64,000 nucleotides of DNA, taken from contig NC_079485.1 of NCBI RefSeq assembly GCF_026230105.1, positions 22,983,572-23,047,571 of the forward strand, given 5' to 3'. Below the pieces are notes generated by a model that ran no database searches, was not told the DNA's origin, and worked only from the letters and a program-made list of their open reading frames with translations. The DNA comes from Diorhabda sublineata. Taxonomy: Eukaryota > Arthropoda > Insecta > Coleoptera > Chrysomelidae. Position numbers and translations under genes: made by a program. Of this stretch, positions 12,566 through 25,130 are shown piece by piece. The first letter of the stretch is position 1. Each line of letters opens with the position of its first letter.

Positions 12566-13721
12566 GAGGGTGTCTCATAAATAATGTCGATTTCCAGTTG
12601 ACTTGGTTTATCAAATAATCAATCAAAAAGAAAGCCTCAATTTTCGAAGTATGGCACATCGAATTCTTTGATTCCAACTCAATGTCCAGCGAATTCTTTA
12701 AGATCTTGATAAAATCAATCTTTCGGCTTGGATGCAACAAATTCAAATTTTTCCCACGCATGGATCTGAATAGTCATCTGACGGTACCATCTAGTTCTTC
12801 GGTCTTATTCCGCATAACATTCACTTTATGTGCTTTGGTATTGTCATGTTGTAACAGAGTCAGTCCTCTTTCGATTAAGTAAACTTGGATATTTCTCCGT
12901 TAAAACCTCATACAATCGCATCATCTGTTCACTATTTTCCTCAGCATTGATAGGTCGACCATCTGAAATGATTTGAAGTACACTAAACATTTATAATTCT
13001 ACGGGACACAAGCTCGAATCGACCTCTCCTTACGACTGGTTCAGGTAAAAGTTCTTCATCTAACACCTGGTTTTCCATGTTCGGGTTGTTTATATAAGTC
13101 CATTTTTTCTCGCATGTTACGACTGTTTTTTAAGAAAAACTCTTTGATCCGACGATTGTCACGATCAATGAACAATTCTATTCTATCCTAAATTACTGTA
13201 AGTGTTTGGAATCTAACGGTCTTACTTAGTAGAAGCTCCATCAATTATTATAACCACAATTATAAAAATTGACACTAACACCGATACTTAAGACTCCGCA
13301 CTTTGCTCTCCTTTTACACTAAGCACTTGGATAACTAACTGAAAAGGCTCGTCCTCGAGTAACAATGCGTCTAATAGAATGATCACCTTTCGGCAAGGCA
13401 AGACGCTATTTACTCATCTCTAGTCTACGTTTCGCTTGAAATTTGGTTAATTCGTGTGGCTCTATTCGACAACTGAATGGTAACTTTTGAAGGTCCATGA
13501 GAGTCCGATAATTGGCGAATGATATAGGTTGATTATAGATTCCATTTGCTGCTTTAAAATTTTTCAATAATGACCTAACAATACACGAATATACCAACGT
13601 ACTGCATCGTTAATAAACAAAGTGAGAATCATTAAAAGAAAGTTAAGCAATTGTACTCTTCATAGAATAAGAAATTTTTGTTAACAAGTTAACATAAGAC
13701 ATTTCTTATGAGACACCCTTT
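12566..13721 (-). mobile_element. mariner element with terminal inverted repeats, inactive
   Basis: The left end (AGGGTGTCTCATAA then TAATGTC) and the right end (GACATTTCTTATGAGACACCCTT) are inverted repeats of about 22 bp. On the minus strand the transposase begins with PHELTKFQAKRRLEMSK (mariner block (W)xPHELTxxQxxRR), continues through NNPEHGKPGV and DGRPINAEENSEQMMRLYEVL, and ends near the lower end. The copy is full length by its ends (about 1.16 kb) but carries stops and frameshifts. Confidence 0.8.
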
Positions 13722-14880
13722 GTAATTTATTATGAAGAGGATAAACTAGAAACTAATAACGTTGTAATATATAGGAAGAAATTTTATCAACATTCACAGA
13801 CATTTATGCTTTAAATGATATTTTAACATAATAATTTCAACGAATAGAGAGATGTATTAAACGATATTCTCGAATAGATTTAAATCGTACCTCAACTAAA
13901 TTTCAGAATCAAACAGTCAAGTACAAAACTCAGTTAATAAATTATTGAACCATCAACTTCCATATAACGAGCAAAACTGCTAACCATGAAAAACCATGGA
14001 GATTGTTTATCGAGAGTTGATGAAAAAATCATCAATTTCCATTACCCTGTAGATCAAAATGGTTTTCTGACATAGATAGATATTTCTTCACTTTATATAT
14101 TATAGTAGTTATTCAAATTTTATAAACTTATCTTAAATACTGAACTTGTCACGAAATCAATCAAATTAAAATCTCAAAACGATTCTTCATTATAACTAAG
14201 TCATGATTTGTCCAGTGAAGTAGTGTTGCCTAGTAATACAAAATACGTAAGCACGAACCCAGTTGTCCAAAAAGAGGTAAAAAAAATTAATAACTATCTA
14301 AGATACACTAATACGCTAATTTATTTGGAACTCAATAGAATGTCATGGTAAAATTTTAAATTTCCTCCAAACATATTATTAATCTATACTTCTATATAAA
14401 TTATGTAATTCCAAACAAAAATGAGATGTAAGTTGGTAGAACAAAATTTTAATAGCTATTGTCTGGTGGTGGAATGAAAATTTACATTCTGAATGAAGTT
14501 CTCCCTCGTGAGGGAACCCAAAACTCCCTTTCAATGTTCGTTGCTATCAAATCAGCCAAGTAACCAGAGAGAGAAAAAATCTTGAGCAAAACTCACAACA
14601 TTTCAGATTCACGAGCATACCTGAGTCAAAAATATGCTCGAAATTCTAGAATTGTATTCAATTTCTTTAATCTACGCGTCTCAGATTCCGGAGACTTCAT
14701 TATGCTCAGGAAGACGATTTTTAAAAAGATGTTCTAGAGAACATTCACAAAAAAAGTGTACATTGGAAAATCATAAAAGGACTTTCAATATTATGAGTGA
14801 AATATCGAAAATATTTTAGAATAACTATTATCATCAGAGACTGAATTTACGATCGAAATATATCTAGTGAGAAAATGTAA
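13722..14880. other. No recognisable feature
   Basis: The frame at 14634-14819 has no known domain. Nothing else was seen. Confidence 0.4.
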
Positions 14881-14882
14881 AC

Positions 14883-14884
<2 letters not shown>

Positions 14885-14954
<70 letters not shown>
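14885..14954. repeat. (TA)n microsatellite
   Basis: An uninterrupted TA dinucleotide run lies directly left of the long-TIR Tc1/mariner element. The element evidently inserted at a TA within or beside it. Confidence 0.95.
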
Positions 14955-14957
<3 letters not shown>

Positions 14958-16453
14958 TGCTTTTCAGATAAAAGTATACACCTTTAATAACTTTTGTAAT
15001 ACTGGTATTTAGAAAAAATCCAAAAACACGTCAATTTATGTTGGAAGGGGCAAGCATTATGGCTTATTTAAACTTACTGGAAAAGCCACCCCCTCACCCC
15101 TAGCAGCATCCCCTTTATTTTTTTTAAATTACTTTCCATATTTTTTATGTAAAATTTGGATACTCCTCTTTGAGCTGATTTCAAAAATGTATAATACTTG
15201 TAGGTTAAAGTGGTTAGTTTATGAGATAAACAATTTTTCTTTTAAGAGCACAAATTTTATTTATTATTTACTTTCACCTTATTTGCCTGTACTAAAATGG
15301 GTTGTACAACAGTTCAAACTCTTTAATCTTTTTAACTGTGCTATTTATTATGAAGTTACAATAAGTGTTCAAAATGAGTACCATTCACTTCCATACAATG
15401 GTATAATCTATTTTGAAATGCCTCTCTGACATTGCTTAATACGGCTGGATTTAATTGTCGACATTCATTTTCTATCCTCTCTCGTAAATCATCCAGAGAT
15501 TCTGGTTGGGTAGTATAAACTTTTGTTTTTAAATACCCCCATAAAAAGAAGTCTAGGGGTGTTAAATCTGGTGACCTAGGTCGCCACTCCATCATCTGCC
15601 CCCTTCTACCTATCCAACGAGCGGGGAATGTTTCGTTTAAAAATTGTCGGACAGGCATAGTGTGGGGGAGCTCCGTCTTGTTGAAATACCAGTAAATCTT
15701 CGGAAAGGTTATCATCATTTTCTATTATTGTTGTAATACGTGGGTCAACCCCTTCCCTGAGTAACTCAAGATATGATTCACCATTTAAATTTTCGTTGAT
15801 GAAGAAAGGTCCGACAATGTGGTCACCTAGGATAACACACCAAACGTTTAACTTTTGGGGATGTTGTGTATGGAATTCACGCATAATATGTGGATCACTT
15901 TCAGCCCAATATCTACAATTATGCCTACTTACTAAGCCATTTAATGACCATGAGCATTCATCAGAAAAGCAAATATTGTTTAACAATTGTGGATTGTTAT
16001 TGATAATTTGATAATTTAATAAAAAGTAGAGTTTTTTGTTGTTTGGATTTTTTAAGTAGAATAAATAGCACAGTTAAAAAGATTAAAGAGTTTGAACTGT
16101 TGTACAACCCATTTTAGTACAGGCAAATAAGGTGAAAGTAAATAATAAGTAAAATTTGGGCTCTTAAAAGAAAAATTTTTTATCTCATAAACTAACCACT
16201 TTAACCTACAAGTATTATACATTTTTGAAATCAGCTCAAAGAGGAGTATCCAAATTTTACATAAAAAATATGAAAAGTAATTTAAAAAAATAAAGGGGAT
16301 GCTGCTAGGGGTGAGGGGGTGGCTTTTCCAGTAAGTTTAAATAAGCCATAATGCTTGCCCCTTCCAACATAAATTGACGTGTTTTTGGATTTTTTCTAAA
16401 TACCAGTATTACAAAAGTTATTAAAGGTGGATACTTTTATCTGAAAAGCACTG
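14955..16453 (-). mobile_element. Tc1/mariner-superfamily element with ~395-bp terminal inverted repeats
   Basis: The element starts CAGTGCTTTTCAGATAAAAG and ends with its inverse, flanked by TA on both sides. The two arms (about 14955-15349 and 16060-16453) match almost base for base. Only about 710 bp lie between them, holding the C-terminal part of a transposase on the minus strand. The arms are far longer than the usual 20-30 bp mariner ends. Their near identity suggests recent insertion or arm-to-arm conversion. Confidence 0.92.
15356..16015 (-). pseudogene. Transposase fragment (IS630/Tc1/mariner, DDD type)
   Basis: On the minus strand, NNICFSDECSWSLNG carries the first catalytic Asp region (SDE). 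VFQQDGAPPHYA carries the second. WRPRSPDLTPLDFFLWGYLK carries the third, and the frame ends at EVNGTHFEHLL. A frameshift near 15655-15665, just after QQDGAPPHYA, splits the frame in two. The N-terminal DNA-binding half is missing entirely, replaced by the start of the right inverted arm. The copy therefore cannot make a complete transposase but might be mobilised in trans. Similar proteins in insects are often labelled Tc3-like. Confidence 0.85.
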
Positions 16454-16574
16454 TATATATGTGGAGTTCGTTGATTTTGGTTGCTATTATTTTGTTTTAA
16501 TTTTTTTTTTAAATTGGAATCCGTCAAATTGAAGGTTATGTTAGTTCAAGTTCTTAAGTTCCCTTTGAAGATCT

Positions 16575-16775
16575 TTTTAGATAATACATCTGCCAAAGTT
16601 TTAACAAACGAAAATAACTACAAAAAACGCTGTTTTCAGAAACAAAATATATTATTCAAAAAGATCTGTATACGAATAAAAAAAACTGATTGAAGTAACC
16701 AAATGTAATATAAGCACTCTTTTAGATTTTGAAAAAATAAATACTATTAAAGTTCAACTACATTTGAATTGATAT
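16575..16775 (+). pseudogene. Penelope-like element fragment, copy 2
   Basis: SAKVLTNENNYKKRCFQKQNILF...INKKTD-like words match residues 45-85 of the 1245-1550 GIY-YIG fragment, both in protein and plainly in nucleotides (TCTGCCAAAGTTTT..., TTTTAGATTTTGAAAAAA). The GIY-YIG start is missing and stops are present. Confidence 0.65.
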
Positions 16776-16859
16776 AACCCAGTAAAATTCAACGTAATTT
16801 GTGAAGACCTATTGAAGATTATGTTAGTTTAGGTCGTTACAGATATCATTGAATTTTGA

Positions 16860-17880
16860 ATACCTGCTTAATTTCATCGTTGATATTAAATATTTTACTC
16901 CTTAACTCGGCCTTCAGTTTTACAGAGAAAAAATAGTCGGACGAGACCAGGTCAGGTTTATATGGTGGGTGTTCAATCTCTATGAAGCCACATTAGCCTT
17001 GGAAAGCGAAGCAGTGTGGACTGGAGCGTTGTCATAAAACAAGCGCACACCTCGCCTACTTTTGACGCACGGTTTTTAGATAATGTTAACGCAACTGTCT
17101 TAATAAGTCAAAATCATTGCTGCGTTCGTGGTTGTATTTGATTCTTTGATTTGATCTCTTCTTGTATTGGATATCAATCAAAAGGATACCAGATCAGATC
17201 TGTACAGTGTACAGTAGCCTTGTGAAGTGAAGCAATGGGACTGAAACATTCTGATGAAACAAGCGCATACCTCGGTTGATTTCACCGCGCCTTCTTTCGA
17301 TAATTTTTTTACGTAACTTCCATAGTAAGTCAGTGTAATAGCCGCGTTCATGGTTATATTAAAGTCGATCAAAAATATACCCTCGCAGTCCCAAAATATT
17401 GTAGCCATCACTTTTTTGGTGCTTTCCGTAGCCTTTGCTTTCTTTCACGGGCTCTCCTTTCCGATGCCACTTCATGGAATCTTTTAAATGTTAGATAATA
17501 GTGAATTATTATAGATTCATAATCGGTTACAATTGATCGGATGACACTTCCTTGGTTCTCGAGGTAAAGCTCTAAAAATCGCTCACTACATTCTACTCGA
17601 CGCTGCTTTTGCACAGCGCTATCATATTGGAAATGCCAATCTGTGCTGTAATTTCTTTTGTTTGTTGGCGTCGGTTTCTTTCGCTAATTTAATGTTTTCT
17701 GGAGTAGTTACCTCCCGCACGTGGGTCATCTTCTAATGATTCTCGTCCCCAGCGAAACAACTTTCAATTATTGAAATGATGGACACAAGTTACAGTAAAC
17801 AGCCACCATCTTTGTATAGTTAAAAATTTTATAACAGGGAAAAACTCAATTTGAGACATTTTTCACAATGAACGATCGTG
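16860..17880 (-). pseudogene. mariner transposase remnants, partly duplicated in tandem
   Basis: The minus-strand frame RRVECSERFLELYLENQGSVIRSIVTDYESII (catalytic block normally TGDES) is followed, after a frameshift, by MATIFWDCEGIFLIDFNITMNAAITLTYYGSYVKKLSKEG. It is the same family as 10.6-11.2 kb. The segment at about 16940-17150 repeats the C-terminal part also present at about 17185-17365 (AAACAAGCGCA-ACCTCG words in both). So two mariner C-terminal modules lie head to tail. Confidence 0.8.
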
Positions 17881-20800
17881 ATCGACTTGGTTTCAATTTA
17901 TTGAGTGCTATATATTTAGAAACCCATAATGCTACATTAGATATTATTGATGATTCTAAGAAAACTCATTGCTAAATATACGTATTTTTTAAAATACCTA
18001 AGTCATATCTACATCATTTGTTAATCACATAACTATCAATACAAAATACTGGCAACTCTTTCAAATTTATCATACTTCTAGTGTTTAATGAAGCTTCTTT
18101 TCTAAAACGTTAAGTGAATATGTCTTTTTATCTCTACTTTTTGTGGAGGTTTGATTACTTTTATCAATTCCATGATATTATGGATGATTCGTTTAATTTT
18201 TTTTTATTTCTTTGACAATTTAATGCAATTGAATTATTAAAACATTCCTTAAGTCACATTAAAAGTTAATTATTAATTATATCATGTTTAAAAATTTTAA
18301 ACGTTCTCTCAATTATAATGAGGTACATTATTCACTATTCAGTAATGATTAATGGATGTCAATAAGGTCGTGGTCGGTTTTAATATCCAATGCGTGATCT
18401 GTCAAACTAAGTGCAGTCATTAAAACTGATTAATTTTCAAATTTATATCTATTACAAAATAAACTATCACATTATCTAATGGATTATTTCGCAAAATAAC
18501 AATTTATATTGAACTTATCTCATATAAGCAAATGTTAACATTTTTTTTAATTCAACCTATTCTAGATATATTATTTTTATAAAAATATACAAGATGTTTA
18601 AAAATTTACGAGCCTATATCAAACGGAGACAAAAGCAAATTAAATCATAAAAATAAAAAGGGTAAGTAGTGAAAGTTTCAATTCGGTGGAGGATGATTGA
18701 AAGGGCTGGTGCGCACCGTTATTCGATTCTTTAATGGACAAAGAATGTGTCAGCATCTGACACAATCAAATCGTGGAAGTTTATGGTGAACAAGCAATGA
18801 ACAGACAACATGAAGGGAGGGACCTACCAAGTTATTTAATGATAGAAATCAATTCCAAAAGGATTGAAAAAATTATTTAAATTGATGACAACTCTACATG
18901 AAATCTTGTCAGTACTGGAACTAAGCTATGGTAATGTGCAGCATTCCCATCACCATTTCCATATTCTGTGATTCATGTGATGTTATCCCGATCGAATAAC
19001 TGGATAGCCAGATCACAATTTCAGGACCCATGATGTTCCTTCGAATTTATATTTTCTCTGTGGAGAGGAGATTTAGCATGCCAATTAGCCCGTTACTGTT
19101 TTCTTCAAATATTTATCATATTTCGTTGTTCACTTATAGTGGCTCAGGAGTTACTTCTATTTAATTATCAAGTTCAAGTTTTGAAGAAATTAATTTGCTG
19201 TGCGACCTCCCACTCAATTCGAAAAGTTCAAGAAAATCTCAGTGTCGATTCTGAAACGTCCTCTATCTACAACGCGTAACAAAGGTAAAACGTAAGAAAC
19301 GATTCCTCATAATTGCGGAATTTCTTTGAAAATTATTTTAAGAACATTTTGTATGCTGATATCCGTGTAAATTTGTATTTTATATTTATTTGGGGAACAT
19401 AACGAATAGAACAGATTTCTGTTCTTAAAAATATAAGCTTGGCATTTATTTGTAAGAACATAAGTTCTCTTTTATTCAGATATGTTCTACCTACTCGTTA
19501 CTTCTTAGTAGTTTGCAACTGTATTCCCATTTTTTTCTCATTTTATGTATTTTTTGCAGCTCTACCAGGTTTAGTTTAGCTGTAATCAAGGACCCAACCT
19601 TATTAATATAATCTCCAACAACTCAGAACCCAGTTGAGGGATGCAACAATTCCAGTTTTCCGTAGATAAGTCCTATTTCTTATTTCTTTTGACGATTCAC
19701 AACAAAATAGAATAAGGGGCTATTCGTGCAATGTTAGACGTTCTCCCGGATATTTTTGAATACTTTTGATCTATTCATAGAATGACTCAACAAAAAAGCT
19801 GTTTTGTTTATAAAAGATTTACGAAATAATGAATTTCTCTAGTATCAAAGATTTCAAGAATAATATGAATCTACTAGTGGAATATCCCCAAGGAAAGAAA
19901 TGAGATGTTATAAAGATCTATCTTTTCTATTTGTTGAAACTTATTTTATCGTTTACAGCAATAAAAATTAATGAATAATATTCAGAAATAGTTCTATTTT
20001 GTATTTATCAATTTAATTAATTTTAAGGTGTTTCAACTTTCTCTTTACTTTTAATTTTGTGTCGTTAAAAAGCTGGTTGCATCCAATTGATTATTAATTG
20101 TTCACCTCATCTAAATACCGGTTATACATATACTTCAACTTAGACCGAATACCACTTCCTGAGGCGGCAGATGAAGAATCTAGTCTCACCTCCACTGTTT
20201 GAATTTAGGACCCAGTGACTATATATATCCTATTTCTTAGGTTGTTTCTTTCATTAATTTATTCATTATTCATACGTAAAAAAAGGATATTATAAAAAAG
20301 ATTGTTTGTGAATTTTTTTATATAATTATTAAAATATATTCAAACAAGTGATTTTTAAATGTAGGCTGAAATCAACTAATATTAAAAAATATAGGCTTGT
20401 TTTAAGGACTGCAGATGTCTTATAGGTTATTTATAGTGGTTTTTTCAAAACTTTCCGGATAATTTTATATTTCATATATTGCTGTTTCCTTATACTATAA
20501 ATACGAGAGTTGCTACTAACGCTACCAACTCAAATTACACTCGTGTGATAACGTGTTATGAGTACGATTTGACATATTCACATCAATGTTACTTTATCTC
20601 AAAACTTAAATAGCGGCCCTCGTATAATTTTACATTTAGCATAACCAAGAAATCTTTCAACATTAATCGCCTCCATGAAGGAATCTATGGGTGACTTCGT
20701 TTCCGTTTAGAGTTTAGAGATTGAGCTTTTTATTTGTAACAAATATATTGTTTGAATATGTAATATATTCTAACAGGTATGAGATATTATAATCATTGAC

Positions 20801-23800
20801 ATATTTATTATTTATTTTTGTTAATGGCATTTTGGTCTTTGTTGATGGCTAAAACTTCACTCTTAACCAGTAGGAAAATTAATTTGTCGTTAGTGGACGA
20901 TATGATATAGTAATGACGCTTTCCATTAGGGGCTTTTATTCAACTTACTAAATGACAAAATATTAAACCGTTTATTATATAAGTTTATTCGTTAACAGTA
21001 TATGTCTATTATATCAACACCATAAATGGATTGACCACAAAATTTGAAAATTAATTAGTTTTTGCGGTGAAATAATGACATCAACGGACGTTATCCATCG
21101 ATCAATAATACGTAATTTTTATCGCATACCTAAACACCAAACCAGCTCAATAATGCTCCTGATCAGAGTCGGCTCTGTTGAGATTAAGCCGAGAAGATTG
21201 ACAAACATTTACTGTAGATTAAATCGATTAAGGATAACAAGCACGCACCGTTGGTTTATTAGCTAATGTATTCTAAAAATAAAATAACTAAGAATAAATT
21301 AACATCAGCAAATTTGAAAATGGCATTTCGGTAGCTTGCATATCTTGTCAATTATGTTGGAAATATTCAAGCAGCTTCTGCTTGAAGCTCAAAAATCTTG
21401 AAAAGATATAGCACTTTGTACCTTTTTTAATAATTGGAGTGTGTTACAGGTTTTATAGGATATTTCCATTTTTTACAAGCTATAAAGAAATCCTGAAAAT
21501 TTTTTAGCGTGGTACCTTAGTAATATTGATGAAACAATGGCCAAGTCCAGAAATTTTCAAATTCACCACATTTTAATACTATTGTCAACAGGCATGTGTC
21601 ATTTGACTCCTGTCACTTAGTTTGTGTTTAAAAGCCAAAAGCTACGTCGTTTAGGTTTCTACGCCCCCGAAACAATTTAAAAAACTCATACAATATGGTT
21701 TAGAATGAAAATGCAAAAAATTGAGGAAGTCATAGGCCATAGCCATAGATCAATTTGAATTTTTGTGGGCACCTTTTATTCGGATGGCATTAAGCAGTAT
21801 CTCAATAAATACCAAACGGCCGACGTCACAAAATGACGAACCCCCTTCCGACTTGGGCATCAAATAAAAGAGCTGGACCAATCGAATGCAGTATTCCATA
21901 AATATGAACTAGAATAAAAAGCTCTTTTTTCAATTTTCTTCAAAAAAGACCATCATCTTGATGTGGAATGTATAAAAAAATGAAGTCCGTCTCTGGCTAA
22001 CATTAAAATCAAAAAGCAGAGTTTGTAATGTACAATTTGCCCCATGTCATATGTCACTTGTAATAAAAGGGACTAGCAAGAACGAAGTAAATGGAGCACT
22101 TGATTATTTAAGTACCTCAGTCATTGTTTTATCGATTTTTCGTATTAGAAATCGGATTTCCATTTAGAACGACTATCGTAGGTAGCTGGGGGTGATCAAA
22201 CAATCCTTTATTAACCTTTGAAAAAAAAATCAATTGATTCACCGAATACATGATTTACGTGAAGACTATTCTACGATACTATCTGTAATTGTATTACTGT
22301 TGCATTTGAAATATTCAAATTTTCCAGATAAAGAATCACTTTTTTACCGTAAAATAATCCGCTAATGAAAAATATTAACTTCTTCTCCAACAAAATCAAC
22401 CATAATTAAATGGCTTGCAGGGTATTAATAAATTTAGCAGTATTAGGACCGTAATGGTCAATGACTAGGATGTCTAAAAGATGCAAATTACACCAGAAAA
22501 CATGAAAGAAGTCCTTAAAATATGAGATGAAAACCTTCACACTATTTTACATGAGCACTTGAGACAATATATGACATAAATGTATAGTATTATTGAAAAG
22601 AAATGACCAAAAAGATGTTTTTGAATTATATGAACTTTACAAGAGTCAAAACTTCTAATTTGATTGAATTTAATCTCGGAAACCATTTGATGCATCACTA
22701 GATACTATAATCTCTGGACGTATGCATAGTTCAGAACGTTATATACACTGTGAACCAAAAGAGCTATTGTGTCTCCATATAAACCCTGTATCGAAAGAAT
22801 AAATTAAAAAGCCAATTCATTGTTTTTGTGATTGGTTCGATGTTTTTGTTTGTTATTGAAAATAGGAAATACTGTTTTCACTAATATCAATGTATACGCT
22901 TCGATGAGCTGATCTGAGAAACTAATAACTTTTATTGAGGATGCGCAATCGTGCAGAAACCTTCTTTTAGTTGCAAGCGAGTAGAATACACATACGTATA
23001 ATATACATATAATTAATCTAATTTTCAAACTAAAAAAATACTCCATATATATTGAGAAACTCCTATAAATTGAGTTCGTGAAAAGAACGTCCAAAGTTAA
23101 TTTGACAGGTCATCAATACAAATAAAAGATTTCAGAGCGAAAACATTTAGTAATGATTGATGCATTTTTGTATGAAATATCTAAAATGCTAAATTAAACA
23201 TTCAACAGTATTTTACTGCACAAAAAAATTATTTTATTAAGCCATTGAGAAAGTGAAAACTCATAAAGGGGTGGGCAGTTCAAGTAATTATTAGATGAGG
23301 CGGAGGTGAATTAATTTAAATCAATCTCATACGAAATACTACCTCTCAACATTAAATCTATGTTAGGAATTTTGTCAATACATTTCCTTTACACCACATT
23401 TTTTATTTTCGTAGTCGCTTGGTGCCGAATCTTGTGAGTAAGACGGATGAGGACTGACTGATTTATTTCGATTTTTAAATTAGTTGTGAGCGTTTTCAAA
23501 GTTCTACATCATCACCATAGACCTATTTTGACATTTCGTGAACTTCTTATACATACCTCGTAGAATGGGTATTTGTACCGAAAACATGGATGTCTGGTAA
23601 TGGTAATTAATATAGCATTCAAAGAATATATATCACTATAAAGGATTGAATGGAAAAAGATGTTTTTTGATATTAAAAGTAATAGTTTATTAGATTGTTT
23701 TACGCAAAACTCACAGGGCGAGCCAACAATTATCGAAATACAATTTCTTAGAGATTTTACTCAAAGAAACTTATAAATTGGGCTTCTAGATTTTTGTGTG

Positions 23801-24760
23801 AGGATCTTCATACTTACGAAAATTATTCCGGGCCTTTATAAACTGCAATGCTTTGTGTAACAAAAGTAAACTACCCTACCTTCTAAAAGTAGGTTATAAA
23901 TAGAGAATAAATTAAATAAAAGTTTTAGAATAGAGAATTAACTCGTGATTTAGGCAAAATCAACTTTTTCAGTCATAGATTACACTAAACTTTCAACTCA
24001 ACGAAGATTTTTTCCAAAAAGACACCGCCATCCTCAATATAGAATTATCTGCAGTAGGACATACTTTATAAGGGGTATATTCTTCAAATTACTGATATTA
24101 ACGGTCACGTAACGTACTAAGTGAAAATACATAATTAGTTACAAACACCGAAAATTCATAAAATCGACAGAAAAAATTACAGATCAAAAGGATTCAAATA
24201 AAGTGACAGTGAATTTTGAATTGCTATAAAAAAGTATCATTTAACAGATTTGTGCTAATTAAGATTAGGTGAAGATATATCTTTCTATGTTCCTGTATGA
24301 AAGATTGAAGTAACAATTTAGAGAGCGAATAAATTGTAAGAGATAAACTTTTTACAATATATAACAAATTGAAAAGGAACGAATGAATATAATTATCTCG
24401 ATTTTTCTATGTAAATAATGAAGAATCATATGAAACAATTAGATTATAAAGTTTTACAAAGTTATTAATTTAAAAATATTCGGTATAGAACGCACACCAA
24501 ATTTTTATTTACTTTCGCTGAAATGCTATACGTTATTTCCAATTTCGATAATGTCCATCCAATTTTTTATTGATAATTTGTTTATCAAGAGTATTATTGA
24601 AATTTCTTTTGTTATACTTGCCAGTATAAAATTGTAAGTATATCAAATTCACAACAAGCTGTTGTTATCATTTTTCTAATTGATAACAATACACCAACAG
24701 ATATAAATAAACAAAAAAATGGAAAATTAATATCCCTTCCTATTTTTGAATTTGATAAAG
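17881..24760. other. 6.9-kb stretch without recognisable genes
   Basis: I saw no transposase, reverse transcriptase or host domain on either strand. Short frames (for example 21075-21266 plus, 22804-23094 minus) match nothing I know. If the 24.76-25.13 kb exon is real and transcribed leftwards, this would be its first intron. I looked for a minus-strand homeodomain WFQNRR box here and in the rest of 1-24.6 kb and did not find one. Confidence 0.4.
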
Positions 24761-24763
24761 TAC

Positions 24764-25130
24764 CTTTAACAGTTTTTGCTCTTATTTTAATTTGACTTTT
24801 CACACATAAATTCAATGGTTCATTAATATCGGCTGTCACAGTTTGTTGCACAGGATAACTAACTTTCGGGGGACTAAAGTTTCCAATCATATTGTCCTGA
24901 TTATCACACTGTTCACTTTTCAATCCCAAAATATTTTCAATATAATGCGGTGTTGGTTTACTAGAAAGTCTTCTATACACGTGTTCGTGCCAAGAAAGGC
25001 GATCAAAGCTCGCGTTAAAATTTTGCAAATCTCGGTCACCACAATCAGAATTCGAGGGAATTACAGACGACAAGTGTTCGTTGAATTCAGATGTCATTTC
25101 TGTAGACCATGGGGTAACGGGGTAGAACAT
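24764..25130 (-). CDS. Candidate first coding exon of a homeobox-type transcription factor
   Basis: From the ATG at 25130 the minus strand encodes about 122 residues starting MFYPVTPWSTEM. Around residue 63-74 it reads SSKPTPHYIENILGLK, close to the N-terminal PTPFYIEDILG motif of HHEX and the EH1-like repressor motifs of NK-class homeobox proteins. It is followed by EPLNLCVKSQ, which resembles a CtBP-binding PLNLS/PxDLS motif. A plausible donor (AAAG|GTACTT) ends the exon at 24764 in phase 1; past it the frame becomes hydrophobic and unremarkable. No homeodomain is visible in the window, so the DNA-binding exon would be more than 24 kb away. The exon and its surroundings to about 25330 are richer in GC than nearby DNA. 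The homeobox call is inference from motifs. An unrelated gene or a chance frame is possible. Confidence 0.5.

Noticed and set aside
1..24600. Search for a homeodomain exon (WFQNRR box) on the minus strand
   Set aside because: No matching box was found by eye, so no second homeobox exon is claimed.
24612..24763. C-terminal extension (FPFFCLFISVGVLL...) of the homeobox-like frame
   Set aside because: It looks like intron read-through after a plausible donor. It is hydrophobic and unlike a transcription factor.
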